From the NCBI RefSeq assembly GCF_000423125.1, contig NZ_AUHJ01000012.1, positions 81,688-145,687 of the forward strand: 64,000 bases of DNA, given 5' to 3'. Below the pieces are notes generated by a model. It was not told where the DNA came from. It saw only the letters and a list, made by a program, of their open reading frames with translations, and ran no database searches. Each line of letters opens with the position of its first letter. Within the stretch, counting starts at the first letter, position 1. Made by a program: the position numbers and the translations under genes. Shown here in pieces: positions 29,546-38,118 of the stretch. The stretch comes from Haliea salexigens DSM 19537 (GTDB taxonomy: Bacteria; Pseudomonadota; Gammaproteobacteria; Pseudomonadales; Halieaceae).

Positions 29546-30196
29546 TCAGCTCTCTGAAAGCTCTGCCAGCAGTGCTTCCGCTTCGGCCTTGCGGGCTGCG
29601 TCGGCAGCGCTACGTCCGGGTCGAGGTGCTGCCCTGAGGGCACGTCGTAAATGCTCTTTTGCCTTTGCAGTCTCGCCTTCGCTCGCCAGAAATTCAGCGA
29701 GGAAAAAGTTACTGTCTATACCCTCGGGGTTTGCCTGCAGGCCCGCTTCAAGGTACTTGAGCGCTTTCTTGCTATTCCCAAAGCCCACCGGCCAGCCGGG
29801 TACGCGCGCATACAGCGTGCCGAGACTGGTGAGAGCTGCGCCGTCGCTGACGGTTGCATCAATGGCCACGGCTCGCTCGAAATCGTCGCGAGCGGCTTTG
29901 GCGTAACCCAGTGCGTCAAGGCCACCGACAACGCCCGCGAACGACGAGCGGATGATGCCGCACCAGGTGAGTGCCTGGGCGTCATCCGGCTGCTCATCGA
30001 GCAGTTTGTCACAGCGCGCGAGCAAACCGCCATAGGCCCCTTCCTGCTCCTGCGCCGCCAGTTCGAAGTTGACGTGTTCCCACTGTTTACGAAGCGCGCT
30101 CACCTCGGCGTCTACTGAAGCGAGTGCGGGTGTGATGGCGGCAAGGCCTGCAAGTACACCAAAAAGTGTGGAGCACAGTCGAGGGTATGTTCGCAT
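29546..30196 (-). CDS. Exported TPR-like protein
   Basis: 216 residues. Signal peptide at 1-26 (LCSTLFGVLAGLAAITPALA-S). The rest has helical repeats resembling TPRs (AARDDFERAVAIDATVSDG, ALKYLEAGLQANPEG). Probably periplasmic, with a protein-binding role. It is downstream of phoD on the same strand (68-bp gap) and could be part of that unit; function unknown. Confidence 0.75.
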   Translation of the reverse strand: MRTYPRLCSTLFGVLAGLAAITPALASVDAEVSALRKQWEHVNFELAAQEQEGAYGGLLARCDKLLDEQPDDAQALTWCGIIRSSFAGVVGGLDALGYAKAARDDFERAVAIDATVSDGAALTSLGTLYARVPGWPVGFGNSKKALKYLEAGLQANPEGIDSNFFLAEFLASEGETAKAKEHLRRALRAAPRPGRSAADAARKAEAEALLAELSES

Positions 30197-30264
30197 GGTG
30201 CAGTCTCTCCAGGAGCGTTCAGGGCACTATACGAGGAAAACCTTAACGTGGCCTTATGCGCATC

Positions 30265-31956
30265 TCAGCCAGCACTTTGGCCTGCAACCTCGTAGCGCAG
30301 CCCCGAGTCGCTGTGACTCATTACCACACTGCGAAGCATGCCGGTGTGGTACTCACGGCTGAGGATATTACTGACCTTGACAAAATCAGCCTGCAGTCGC
30401 TCCGGGGTGACCCGTAAACGCAGGTAACCGTTGCTGATGCCGTTGGTCCAAAGCACCTCGGGGTTGCTGGAGACCAGCCGCTCGTCCATCCTCCGCGCAC
30501 CCTCAGTGCCGAATTCAAGGAAATCGCCGGGTGAGGTGATGCCTGTGGTACCCAGCTCAACTCCCATCGCACGGCCTCCGTTGTCGTACAGTGCATTCTG
30601 CCAGAAGCTGTGGCTATCGCCAGTCAGCACCACGAGGTCGTTGGCGCCGGCATCCTGGCAGCTCTGGTAGAACGCCTGCCGTGCCTTCGGGTAGCCGTCC
30701 CAGGGGTCGAGGTAGAGCGGAAGGCCCAGCTCCCCGAGGCGCTGGAAGTACTGCGCGCGTTGCAGATTTTCACTACTCACCCGGCTCTTGAGGTAGCTCA
30801 TGTCCGCAGCATCAAGCCTGGGGGCAGACATTCTCGCCATGGGTATCTGATTGCCCAGCAGGCGCCAGGGCCGCGCAGCCGAAACTGATTCGGCCAGTGC
30901 GGTCGCCGCGAAGGCCTGCATATCAGCCGACAGCATTTCCCGCCCGGGCGCGCCCACAACGTCGCGCAGGAAGGCAACGGCCGAGGCCGGTGTCATCTCC
31001 AGCAGCGCTGGTATGTCATAGTCAATTTGCTGTGCACGACCGGTGTGACGTGTTTCCAGTGTTACCAGTGAGGCCAGGTCACCGAAGCGGAAATGTCGCC
31101 AGTAGGCCGCCGGGTCTTCGCCACGGCCCGGTTCACGCACCGGCATCCATTCATACCAGGCCTGCAGGGAAGCGCTGCGCCGCGTGCGCCAGCTGCCCTC
31201 CGTTGCGGGTTGGTGGTTCTCCGCGCCTTCCTGCCAGGGGTTGTTGGTGGATTCGTGATCGTCCCACAGGGGAATCAGCGGGTGCGCGGCATGCATTTCT
31301 CGCGATTGCGCGTCCGCCTTGTACTGGGCGTGTCGCAGCCGACAGTCGGCGAGCGATACCATTTCCCGCGGCGGGTTGTGCTGCCGCCCCAGCTGCGCAC
31401 CAATCCCGCCGCCATAGCCATCGGGGCCGTACTCGTAGAGGTAGTCCCCGAGGTGCAACACGAATTCGACCGACTCATCCCGGGCAATGGCCTCGTAGGC
31501 ATTGAAGTAACCAAAAGGGAAGTTGGAGCACGACGCCACTGCCAGGCCGAGGTAATCCAGGGCTCCATTGGGGAGGGTGCGAGTACGGCCCACGGGCGAT
31601 GTCTGCGCACCGGCACGAAAGCGGTAGTAGTAGGTGGCACCCGGTTTCAGGCCGTCGACCACAACCTTTACGGTGTGGTCGCGTTGTTGCCCGGTTGCGC
31701 TACGTCCGCGCTGCAGGGTGTGATCAAAGGTCGGGTTCTCAGCGATTTCCCACTCGCACTCGGCGACGCTGGCTGTGGTGGTCAACCGCGTCCACAGTAC
31801 AACAGAGCTGTGGTCCGGGTCTCCGCTTGCTACGCCGTGTTGGAAGACGCTATCCGGGTTCGCGGTAGCGCCCGGCACACGCAGCCCGACCGGTAGCAAC
31901 AGGCTTGCAGACAACCCGGAGAGAATCTGGCGGCGGGTCAGTGGAAGGCGTTTCAT
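30265..31956 (-). CDS. phoD: PhoD-family alkaline phosphatase/phosphodiesterase
   Basis: 563 residues from the ATG at 31956 with GAGGA 7 nt upstream. Twin-arginine type signal (LTRRQILSGL) followed by a hydrophobic run. PhoD N-terminal Ig-like domain (FQHGVASGDPDHSSVVLWTR), then the metallophosphatase core with ASCSNF, LHLGDYLYEYG, WDDHESTNN and LTGDSHSF, holding the Ca/Fe ligands. It would release phosphate from mono- and diesters in the periplasm or outside. It follows a TonB receptor gene but is separated by a terminator. Confidence 0.92.
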   Translation of the reverse strand: MKRLPLTRRQILSGLSASLLLPVGLRVPGATANPDSVFQHGVASGDPDHSSVVLWTRLTTTASVAECEWEIAENPTFDHTLQRGRSATGQQRDHTVKVVVDGLKPGATYYYRFRAGAQTSPVGRTRTLPNGALDYLGLAVASCSNFPFGYFNAYEAIARDESVEFVLHLGDYLYEYGPDGYGGGIGAQLGRQHNPPREMVSLADCRLRHAQYKADAQSREMHAAHPLIPLWDDHESTNNPWQEGAENHQPATEGSWRTRRSASLQAWYEWMPVREPGRGEDPAAYWRHFRFGDLASLVTLETRHTGRAQQIDYDIPALLEMTPASAVAFLRDVVGAPGREMLSADMQAFAATALAESVSAARPWRLLGNQIPMARMSAPRLDAADMSYLKSRVSSENLQRAQYFQRLGELGLPLYLDPWDGYPKARQAFYQSCQDAGANDLVVLTGDSHSFWQNALYDNGGRAMGVELGTTGITSPGDFLEFGTEGARRMDERLVSSNPEVLWTNGISNGYLRLRVTPERLQADFVKVSNILSREYHTGMLRSVVMSHSDSGLRYEVAGQSAG

Positions 31957-31971
31957 GTCATTTCCTCGCAT

Positions 31972-31995
31972 AAAAAAGCCGGCCCGTGGGCCGGC
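31972..31995 (-). terminator. Rho-independent terminator between TonB receptor and phoD
   Basis: On the minus strand: perfect 8-bp GCCGGCCC/GGGCCGGC stem with a 2-nt spacer (31995-31978), then T6. It ends the receptor transcript, so phoD needs read-through or its own promoter. Confidence 0.88.
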
Positions 31996-32013
31996 AAGCA
32001 CGCTTACAGGGTT

Positions 32014-34398
32014 CTAGAGATCCACTGTCAGTGACGCGGAGACGGTGCGCGGCGCGCCGATCCAGGCGCCTTCCCCTGCGATACCGCCCAGATAGTCTTC
32101 GTCGAAGGCGTTGTTCAGCAGCAGGGTGATGCTCCAGTTGCCAGCGCCGTTGGACACTCCGCCACCGTTGAGTGTGATGTAGGCATCCACCGTGGTGTAG
32201 CTGTCCGCTACCCAGCTGTTGTCGAGCCGTATGGGCCGCTCACCGGTATATTTGCCGCTGATTCCCGTCGCCAGTCGGTCGCCGGTCCAATCCAGTGACA
32301 GAACCAGTTGCTGGTCGGGAATACCCACCACATCGTTGCCTGGTGCAATACCCAGGCCGGTGTCTACCGCGGGGTCACCCGTGCCCACGTAGCTGGCGTC
32401 GTTCAGAGTGAATGCACTGTAGAGCGAGAGCTTGTCGCTGAGACGGTAGTCCGCTGTAAGCTCGACACCATCCGATTCGATGCCGCCGGCGTTGAAGTAG
32501 GTGCCGTTGGTGCCGATCAGGTAGTCGGGTCCCGCGGCGCTTTCGGGGCTGAGGAAAATGATGCGATTCTCAAAGTCGGTCTGGAACGCGGTTGCGGTAA
32601 GGAACAGGTCGCCGTTGCGATAACGCAGGCCCGCCTCCAGGTTCTCGGCTGTTTCCGGCTCAAGGGCGTCCAGGTCTGACTCGGGCCGTTCCAGAATCTC
32701 GTCGTAGATGGCTTTGAAATTCTCTGCGTAGCCGGCGAAGAATTCGAGTCCTTCAATCGGGGTCTCCCACAGCAGCCCACCGGAGAACAGAACGTCCGAG
32801 TCAGAATTGACCTTCACATCTGTGGTCTCGGCAAAGTTGTCCTGGCGCTCCAGGTCGACCAGGAATTGCTTGATGCCCAGCGTCAATTGCACAGAGGCAA
32901 GCTGCAGACTGTCTTCCGCATACCATTTGAAAACTTCCTGCGGGTAGCTGCGATCGTACTGTGTCCAGTACGGTATGTTGTCGAACTCGATGCCCACGCG
33001 AGCGTCGGTAAGCTTCTGCCAGGTGCGCGTCTCGTCGCGCTGCTGGTCTTCATACCAGAGCCCTGCGCGCAGCGTGTTGGCAAGGCCACCCAGGTCAGCG
33101 CTCCAATCGCCATCGACCATGAAGCCATAGCGCTCCTTTTGGTAGTTGGTGTGGCGGTAGGATTGCACCGGTATCGCCCCGGCCGCGTAGCAGGCAGGGT
33201 CGTAGTTGGCACCGGCACCACCGTAGGGAAAGGTGATGGAGGAGGTGCAGCCCGCGCGTGGGCTCAGCGCATTACCGGCGCCATCGACGAAATAGATTTG
33301 GCCCAGTGCGCCGCCACCGTTAACGCTGGCTGCGCCCAGTGCTTCTGACTCGGGTCCAGAACCATCGTTCACGACGTCAACCAGGTAGGGCGGAATCCAG
33401 TCTCCGCGGCCTTCGTTGTCGTGATAGTAGCCACCCACGGACAGGCGCACGTCACTGCTGAGCTCCATGCTGGCCTTCACGTACGCCAGCAGGTTTTCGC
33501 GCAGGGTGGACCAGCCGCGGCGATAAACCTGGTCCACATAGGGAATGCCGGTCCAGATGTCCGTTAGTCGGTCCCACTCCGGGTTGCTGCGAAATTCCTC
33601 GGGGCTGAACAGGCGCTGGTAGTTGTCTTCGTGTGTGTCGTCGTAGGAAATGTACGCGGTGATATCCGTGTTGCCGATTTCAGAGATCATCTTGGCGGCC
33701 AGGTGGTCGCGCTCGTTTTCCGCCGCACCGTTAACCCAGTCGCTGGCACTCTGGTGCGAGGCTGAAAACCATGCGCGCGTGCCACTGGCAAGCCGACCGG
33801 TATCCAACCGTACGTAGTAGCGTTCGGCATCGTACTCGCCGGCTGAGCCCTGAAAGCGAATGCGCGCTTCTTCCTCGGGATCATCGGAGACGAAGTCTAT
33901 GGTGCCGCCGAGTGCGTCGAGAGCACGTGAGGCAATGTCAGCCGTGCCCTGGGAGACCGTGACCGTGCGCAGGTTGGCGGTGTCCAGGTAGCGGTTTGCC
34001 TTGGCACCGCCGCCGTAGCCGCTGCCGCCGTTGGGTATGCCGTCCAGTGTGGTGCCAATCTGTTGCTCATCGAGACTGTTCTGGAAGCCGCGCACCGCAA
34101 TGGTCGTGGACCAGTCATCGAATCCGTAGGCATCGCCTTCCTGAATCGAAACGCCGGGCAGGTTGTCGATCAGGGCATTCACACTGGTCATCGGCGACTG
34201 CTGCATTTTCATACTGTCGGTAACCACGTTGTTGCCATAGTACTGGCTGCGCGCCACCACGGTGATTTCTTCCAGCGCGGGGTCGCTATTCTGTGCACCC
34301 GCGGCAGCAGAAAGCGAGAGACCGCTGGCAATAGCCAGACGCACAAGGCGCGCGCACGGACAACGAGCGAAATTCGGTTGATACATACCCTTCCCCAT
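32014..34398 (-). CDS. TonB-dependent receptor (outer membrane), beside phoD
   Basis: 794 residues. Signal peptide 1-35 (ASGLSLSAAAGAQ), TonB box EEITVVAR, plug domain to about residue 165 (VNALIDNLPGVSIQEGD, RGFQNSLDEQQIGTTLDGIP), then a 22-strand barrel ending ..SASLTVDL with the terminal aromatic-poor signature. Start ATG 34398 or the ATG at 34386, which is nearer to GGGGAAG. Neighbouring PhoD suggests it takes up a phosphorylated compound or its product; that is inference. Confidence 0.88.
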   Translation of the reverse strand: MGKGMYQPNFARCPCARLVRLAIASGLSLSAAAGAQNSDPALEEITVVARSQYYGNNVVTDSMKMQQSPMTSVNALIDNLPGVSIQEGDAYGFDDWSTTIAVRGFQNSLDEQQIGTTLDGIPNGGSGYGGGAKANRYLDTANLRTVTVSQGTADIASRALDALGGTIDFVSDDPEEEARIRFQGSAGEYDAERYYVRLDTGRLASGTRAWFSASHQSASDWVNGAAENERDHLAAKMISEIGNTDITAYISYDDTHEDNYQRLFSPEEFRSNPEWDRLTDIWTGIPYVDQVYRRGWSTLRENLLAYVKASMELSSDVRLSVGGYYHDNEGRGDWIPPYLVDVVNDGSGPESEALGAASVNGGGALGQIYFVDGAGNALSPRAGCTSSITFPYGGAGANYDPACYAAGAIPVQSYRHTNYQKERYGFMVDGDWSADLGGLANTLRAGLWYEDQQRDETRTWQKLTDARVGIEFDNIPYWTQYDRSYPQEVFKWYAEDSLQLASVQLTLGIKQFLVDLERQDNFAETTDVKVNSDSDVLFSGGLLWETPIEGLEFFAGYAENFKAIYDEILERPESDLDALEPETAENLEAGLRYRNGDLFLTATAFQTDFENRIIFLSPESAAGPDYLIGTNGTYFNAGGIESDGVELTADYRLSDKLSLYSAFTLNDASYVGTGDPAVDTGLGIAPGNDVVGIPDQQLVLSLDWTGDRLATGISGKYTGERPIRLDNSWVADSYTTVDAYITLNGGGVSNGAGNWSITLLLNNAFDEDYLGGIAGEGAWIGAPRTVSASLTVDL

Positions 34399-34535
34399 TC
34401 GAACAAAGCGTTGGTGTGAGGCTCGGCACCAGGTCGACGTGAATCGCAGCTGACCTGATTGCCGGCGAGCGCTACTTTAGGCAGCGCTTATGAACGCGCC
34501 GTGAAGAAGGGATGATGATTTTGTGAAATTGACGG

Positions 34536-35489
34536 CTAGTGCAGCAACTCAATGCCAGCATGTGCGAGCGCGGCGCTGACGCACACTTGCAGGACCCAGA
34601 TGACCGCAATCGCAGCCAGCAGGATTGACAACTGTCGGGTGTTCTGGCCGCTTTCTCTGAGGGCCGCGATGCGCTGTTGCGCGCTGTTGCTGCTGGCCTG
34701 TGTGTGGATGCGTTGTGGCTGGCTTGACGCGTTTTGGTCGAGGTGGGCAATAACTCTGGCCACCCGCTCGGCACTGCCGGTCACTTTGAGGGCGGCTCGG
34801 TCGCAGGCTATTTCGGTGGCCGTGTTGAAGTCGCTGCGCAGGTGTCGTCGGCGGGTGCGTGGCCAGAGACAGGTGGCAACAGCCAACAAGGCCCTGCGCA
34901 GGTTATCCCGGCGCCGAAGATGCTCATATTCGTGTTCCAGCACAATCTGAAGCTCGGCCGCAGGCAGTGTTTCAAGCATGCTGCGCGACACATACACCTC
35001 CGGACGCAACCAGCCAATACACCACGCCGCCGGGGCTGGCCCGTCAATCACGTGGTAGTGATGGTTCCGGGTGCTGCGCGACAGCGCAAACAGCGTTCTG
35101 AGTTGTCCTTGCAGGCGCATGGCGAGCAGGACCATTGCGCCTAGCAACGCGAGGCCAATCCCACCGGCTGCTGCCGCCACGCCAATACGCAGTGCCGCGT
35201 AGGTATTGGAGACCGGCACATGCGGCGCACAGTTCAGCCCATGACAGTGACCTGGAATAAGCGGGGCGGAAAGCGCAGGGGTCATCACCAACAGTGTTGC
35301 CACGCTTGCAGCAAGAGGTGGAATGAGCCCCCACAGGAAGAGCAGGCTGGCTTTGCGTGCAGCACCGGCACGGTCACAACTGCGTTGCAGCAGCGGGTAG
35401 AGCAGCGCATGGAGCCGTGACGAGCACAGAAACACGGCACACCAGATCAGCACCGCATCCGCTACCCGCGACGCCAGCTCAGGATTCAT
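34536..35489 (-). CDS. M56 (BlaR1/MecR1-like) membrane metallopeptidase
   Basis: 317 residues from the ATG at 35489. Membrane spans near 10-25, 48-70, 90-115 and one at the C-terminus (LLAAIAVIWVLQVCVSAALA). Zinc protease motif HEYEH (HExxH) in LEHEYEHLRRRDN. It lacks a penicillin-sensor domain. It overlaps the BlaI-type repressor gene by 11 bp; such pairs cleave or release the repressor in response to an envelope signal. Confidence 0.88.
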   Translation of the reverse strand: MNPELASRVADAVLIWCAVFLCSSRLHALLYPLLQRSCDRAGAARKASLLFLWGLIPPLAASVATLLVMTPALSAPLIPGHCHGLNCAPHVPVSNTYAALRIGVAAAAGGIGLALLGAMVLLAMRLQGQLRTLFALSRSTRNHHYHVIDGPAPAAWCIGWLRPEVYVSRSMLETLPAAELQIVLEHEYEHLRRRDNLRRALLAVATCLWPRTRRRHLRSDFNTATEIACDRAALKVTGSAERVARVIAHLDQNASSQPQRIHTQASSNSAQQRIAALRESGQNTRQLSILLAAIAVIWVLQVCVSAALAHAGIELLH

Positions 35490-35913
35490 CCGGTGCCTTG
35501 GACTTTGCGCCGCGCAGCGCTTCGATCGCAGCGGCTGTTGCCTCGTCGTCCTCCGCCATATAATGCGCAAAGCCGGAAATCACCGGCAGCAGGTCGCCGT
35601 CGGCGATATCCCGCGTAATGTCGCGCAGCAGTATCTTGATGAGCTCTTCCCTGGGAACGCGATGGCGGTAGACGAAGGCTCGAGCCTCCTTGCTCCGACT
35701 CGCCATGCCTTTGCGGTAGAGTCGTTCGAGAGTGCTTTGTACCGTGCTGAGCTGAATACCCGCATGTGGCATGGCTTCAAGCACTTGTGCCGCAGACCGG
35801 GGTTGCCCGCGCCACAGTATGCCCATCACTGCCAGCTCACGTTCACCCAGCCGGGGCGCTCGGCGTGAGCGCAGGCCGAGGCGGTGCAGCAGGCTGCGTT
35901 TCTGTTCGAGCAT
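35479..35913 (-). CDS. BlaI/MecI/CopY-family transcriptional repressor
   Basis: 144 residues. Winged HTH (LGERELAVMGILWRGQPRSAAQVLEAM, STVQSTLERLYRKGM) and a C-terminal dimer helix region. Forms an operon with the M56 peptidase by an 11-bp overlap and is divergent from a TonB receptor 68 bp away, which is its likely target along with itself. Confidence 0.88.
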   Translation of the reverse strand: MLEQKRSLLHRLGLRSRRAPRLGERELAVMGILWRGQPRSAAQVLEAMPHAGIQLSTVQSTLERLYRKGMASRSKEARAFVYRHRVPREELIKILLRDITRDIADGDLLPVISGFAHYMAEDDEATAAAIEALRGAKSKAPDES

Positions 35914-35948
35914 AAAACCGACCTGTTATCGGTGTTGGCGGGTCGTGC

Positions 35949-35961
35949 TACAAGGTCTGTA
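35949..35961. promoter_or_regulatory. Candidate BlaI-type operator in the divergent promoter region
   Basis: TACA-AGGTC-TGTA, an inverted repeat with the TACA/TGTA half sites known for BlaI/MecI/CopY repressors, in the 68-bp gap between the repressor and the TonB receptor. The 5-nt spacer is longer than the 2 nt of the classic site, so this is tentative. Confidence 0.4.
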
Positions 35962-35981
35962 TTCAACAGAGGGAGTGTAGC

Positions 35982-38099
35982 GTGATCAGGGGCAAGACGA
36001 AATCGGTAGTGCAACGGTCGACAGGAACGCCACCCAGGCTTTTCGCTCTGTGCGGACGGAGTGTGCCCGTTGGGTTACTCGTGAGTGTCAGCCTTGTTGC
36101 ACAGGCGCAGACACTGGAGACCGTCACCGTGGAAGGGCGTCGAGCCAGCCTGCTGGGCGATGCGATAACAGCTTCGGAAGGTGTCATCGGTCGCCAGGAG
36201 ATCGCCCTCAGACCATTGCTGCGCAGCGGCGAGGTGCTGGAGCTGGTGCCGGGCATGGTGGTGACCCAGCACAGTGGCACAGGCAAGGCCAATCAGTATT
36301 TTCTGCGCGGCTTCAACCTGGACCACGGTACGGATTTCGCCACTTTTATAGACGGTATGCCGCTGAACATGCGTACCCACGGCCACGGCCAGGGTTATAC
36401 CGATTTGAACCCGGTCATTCCCGAAACGCTTGCCACCATCGCCTACAAAAAGGGACCGTATTACGCTGATGTGGGCGACTTCAGCGGCGCAGGCAGCGCG
36501 GAAATGCGCACCGTGGACCGGGTTGATGAGGGCTTGGCCGAGATTACCTGGGGTGAAGACGGCTACCAGCGTCTGGTTGTGGTTGATAGCCAGAATACCG
36601 CCGGCGGTGACTGGCTCTATGCTCTGGAGGGCAATCGCTACGACGGGCCCTGGCGCGGTATCGAAGAAGACCTGTCGCGCATCAACCTGTTGCTGAAGCA
36701 CACCCGCGACGTGGCCGCGGGCAGTCTCAGCCTGACCGCGATGGCCTACGACAACAGCTGGAACAGCGCCGACCAGATACCGGCCCGAGCCGTAACCCAG
36801 GGTATCATCGACGATCTGGGTGTGATCGACGACACCGTGGGGGGCGAGTCTAGCCGTTACAGCCTGAGCGCCGCGTGGCGCGGCGGTGCGTGGGAGGTGG
36901 ATGCATGGCTGGCGCGCTACGACCTGAACCTGTGGTCCAATTTCACGTATTTCCTCGATGACCCTGAGGGCGGCGACCAGTTCGAGCAGGTAGACGAGCG
37001 GCTCCTCTACGGCGGGCGATTGCGCTACACCCATGCCGGCACCCTCGCCGGCCTGCCGGTGACGCAGGCCTTCGGCGCCGATCTGCGAGTCGATGACATC
37101 GAGGAAGTGGGCCTGTATCGCAGTCGTGCGCGTCAACGCACTGGTCCGGTACGCAGCGATGCGGTGGATGAGTCCAGTATTGGCCTGTTCTGGGAGCAGA
37201 AGCTGCAGTGGTCGCCACGGTTGCGCTCGGTGTTGGGCGTGCGATATGACTATTTCGACTTCGATGTCGACAGTGCCATTGAGCGTAATGTCAACGGCAT
37301 CGACCTCGTGCCCAATGGTGGCACGGCTGATGATGATTTGTGGTCCCTCAAGGGCAGCCTGGTTTACACCCTGGGCAGCGACTGGGAAGCCTATGCATCC
37401 GCTGGGCAGGGGTATCATTCCAACGATGCCCGCGGCACAACCACCCGCGTCGACCCTGCCGATGGCACGGCCATCAATGCGGTAGATCCACTGGTGCGCT
37501 CGCTGGGTTACGAGGCTGGCGTGCGCGGTTACTGGCGGGAACGCCTGAACACTTCGCTCGCGGTCTGGTACCTGGAGCTGGATAGCGAACTGCTGTTTGT
37601 GGGTGACGCCGGCAACACCGAAGCGAGCGGCCGCTCTGAACGCGAAGGCGTCGAACTGACCGCCTATTACGCGCTCACGGAGGCGTGGACGCTGGATCTG
37701 GAATACGCATGGACTGACGCCCGCTTCAGTGACGCGCCTGCAGGGGAACGCGAGATTCCCGGAGCCGTTGAGCATGTGGTACAGGCGGGCATCAGCCTGG
37801 ATGACGGGCAGGACTGGTTTGGCAGCCTGCGCCTGCGCTACTTCGGCGAGCGTCCGCTGGTCGAGGATGCCAGCGTGCAGTCAGATGCCACGTTCTCGGT
37901 CAATCTGGGCCTGGGTCGCCGACTGGGCCCCTGGACGCTGCGCGCAGATATCCTGAATCTGCTCGATAGCGATGACCACGACATCGATTACTTCTATGCG
38001 TCGCGCCTTCCCGGTGAAGCGGAGGCCGGTGTCGAGGACCTGCACTATCACGTACTTGAGCCACGTACCGTGCGCCTGACGGCGGGCTATCGCTTCTAA
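35982..38099 (+). CDS. TonB-dependent receptor divergent from BlaI/M56 pair
   Basis: 705 residues, GTG start with GGGAG 6 nt upstream. Signal peptide to about residue 42 (LLVSVSLVAQAQ), TonB box ETVTVEGR, plug with VLELVPGMVVTQHSGTGKAN, RGFNLDHGTDFATFIDGMP and the striking THGHGQGYTDLNPVIPE, rich in His. Barrel ends RTVRLTAGYRF with terminal Phe. The HGHG motif belongs to a recognisable receptor subfamily; the substrate is unknown, with a metal a possible guess. Confidence 0.88.
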   Translation: MIRGKTKSVVQRSTGTPPRLFALCGRSVPVGLLVSVSLVAQAQTLETVTVEGRRASLLGDAITASEGVIGRQEIALRPLLRSGEVLELVPGMVVTQHSGTGKANQYFLRGFNLDHGTDFATFIDGMPLNMRTHGHGQGYTDLNPVIPETLATIAYKKGPYYADVGDFSGAGSAEMRTVDRVDEGLAEITWGEDGYQRLVVVDSQNTAGGDWLYALEGNRYDGPWRGIEEDLSRINLLLKHTRDVAAGSLSLTAMAYDNSWNSADQIPARAVTQGIIDDLGVIDDTVGGESSRYSLSAAWRGGAWEVDAWLARYDLNLWSNFTYFLDDPEGGDQFEQVDERLLYGGRLRYTHAGTLAGLPVTQAFGADLRVDDIEEVGLYRSRARQRTGPVRSDAVDESSIGLFWEQKLQWSPRLRSVLGVRYDYFDFDVDSAIERNVNGIDLVPNGGTADDDLWSLKGSLVYTLGSDWEAYASAGQGYHSNDARGTTTRVDPADGTAINAVDPLVRSLGYEAGVRGYWRERLNTSLAVWYLELDSELLFVGDAGNTEASGRSEREGVELTAYYALTEAWTLDLEYAWTDARFSDAPAGEREIPGAVEHVVQAGISLDDGQDWFGSLRLRYFGERPLVEDASVQSDATFSVNLGLGRRLGPWTLRADILNLLDSDDHDIDYFYASRLPGEAEAGVEDLHYHVLEPRTVRLTAGYRF

Positions 38100-38118
38100 C
38101 GGTTCGACGGTTCGACGC

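Noticed and set aside
34399..34535. Pho box upstream of the TonB receptor beside phoD
   Set aside because: TCA-rich stretches are present but no pair of CTGTCAT-like repeats with the right spacing could be found.
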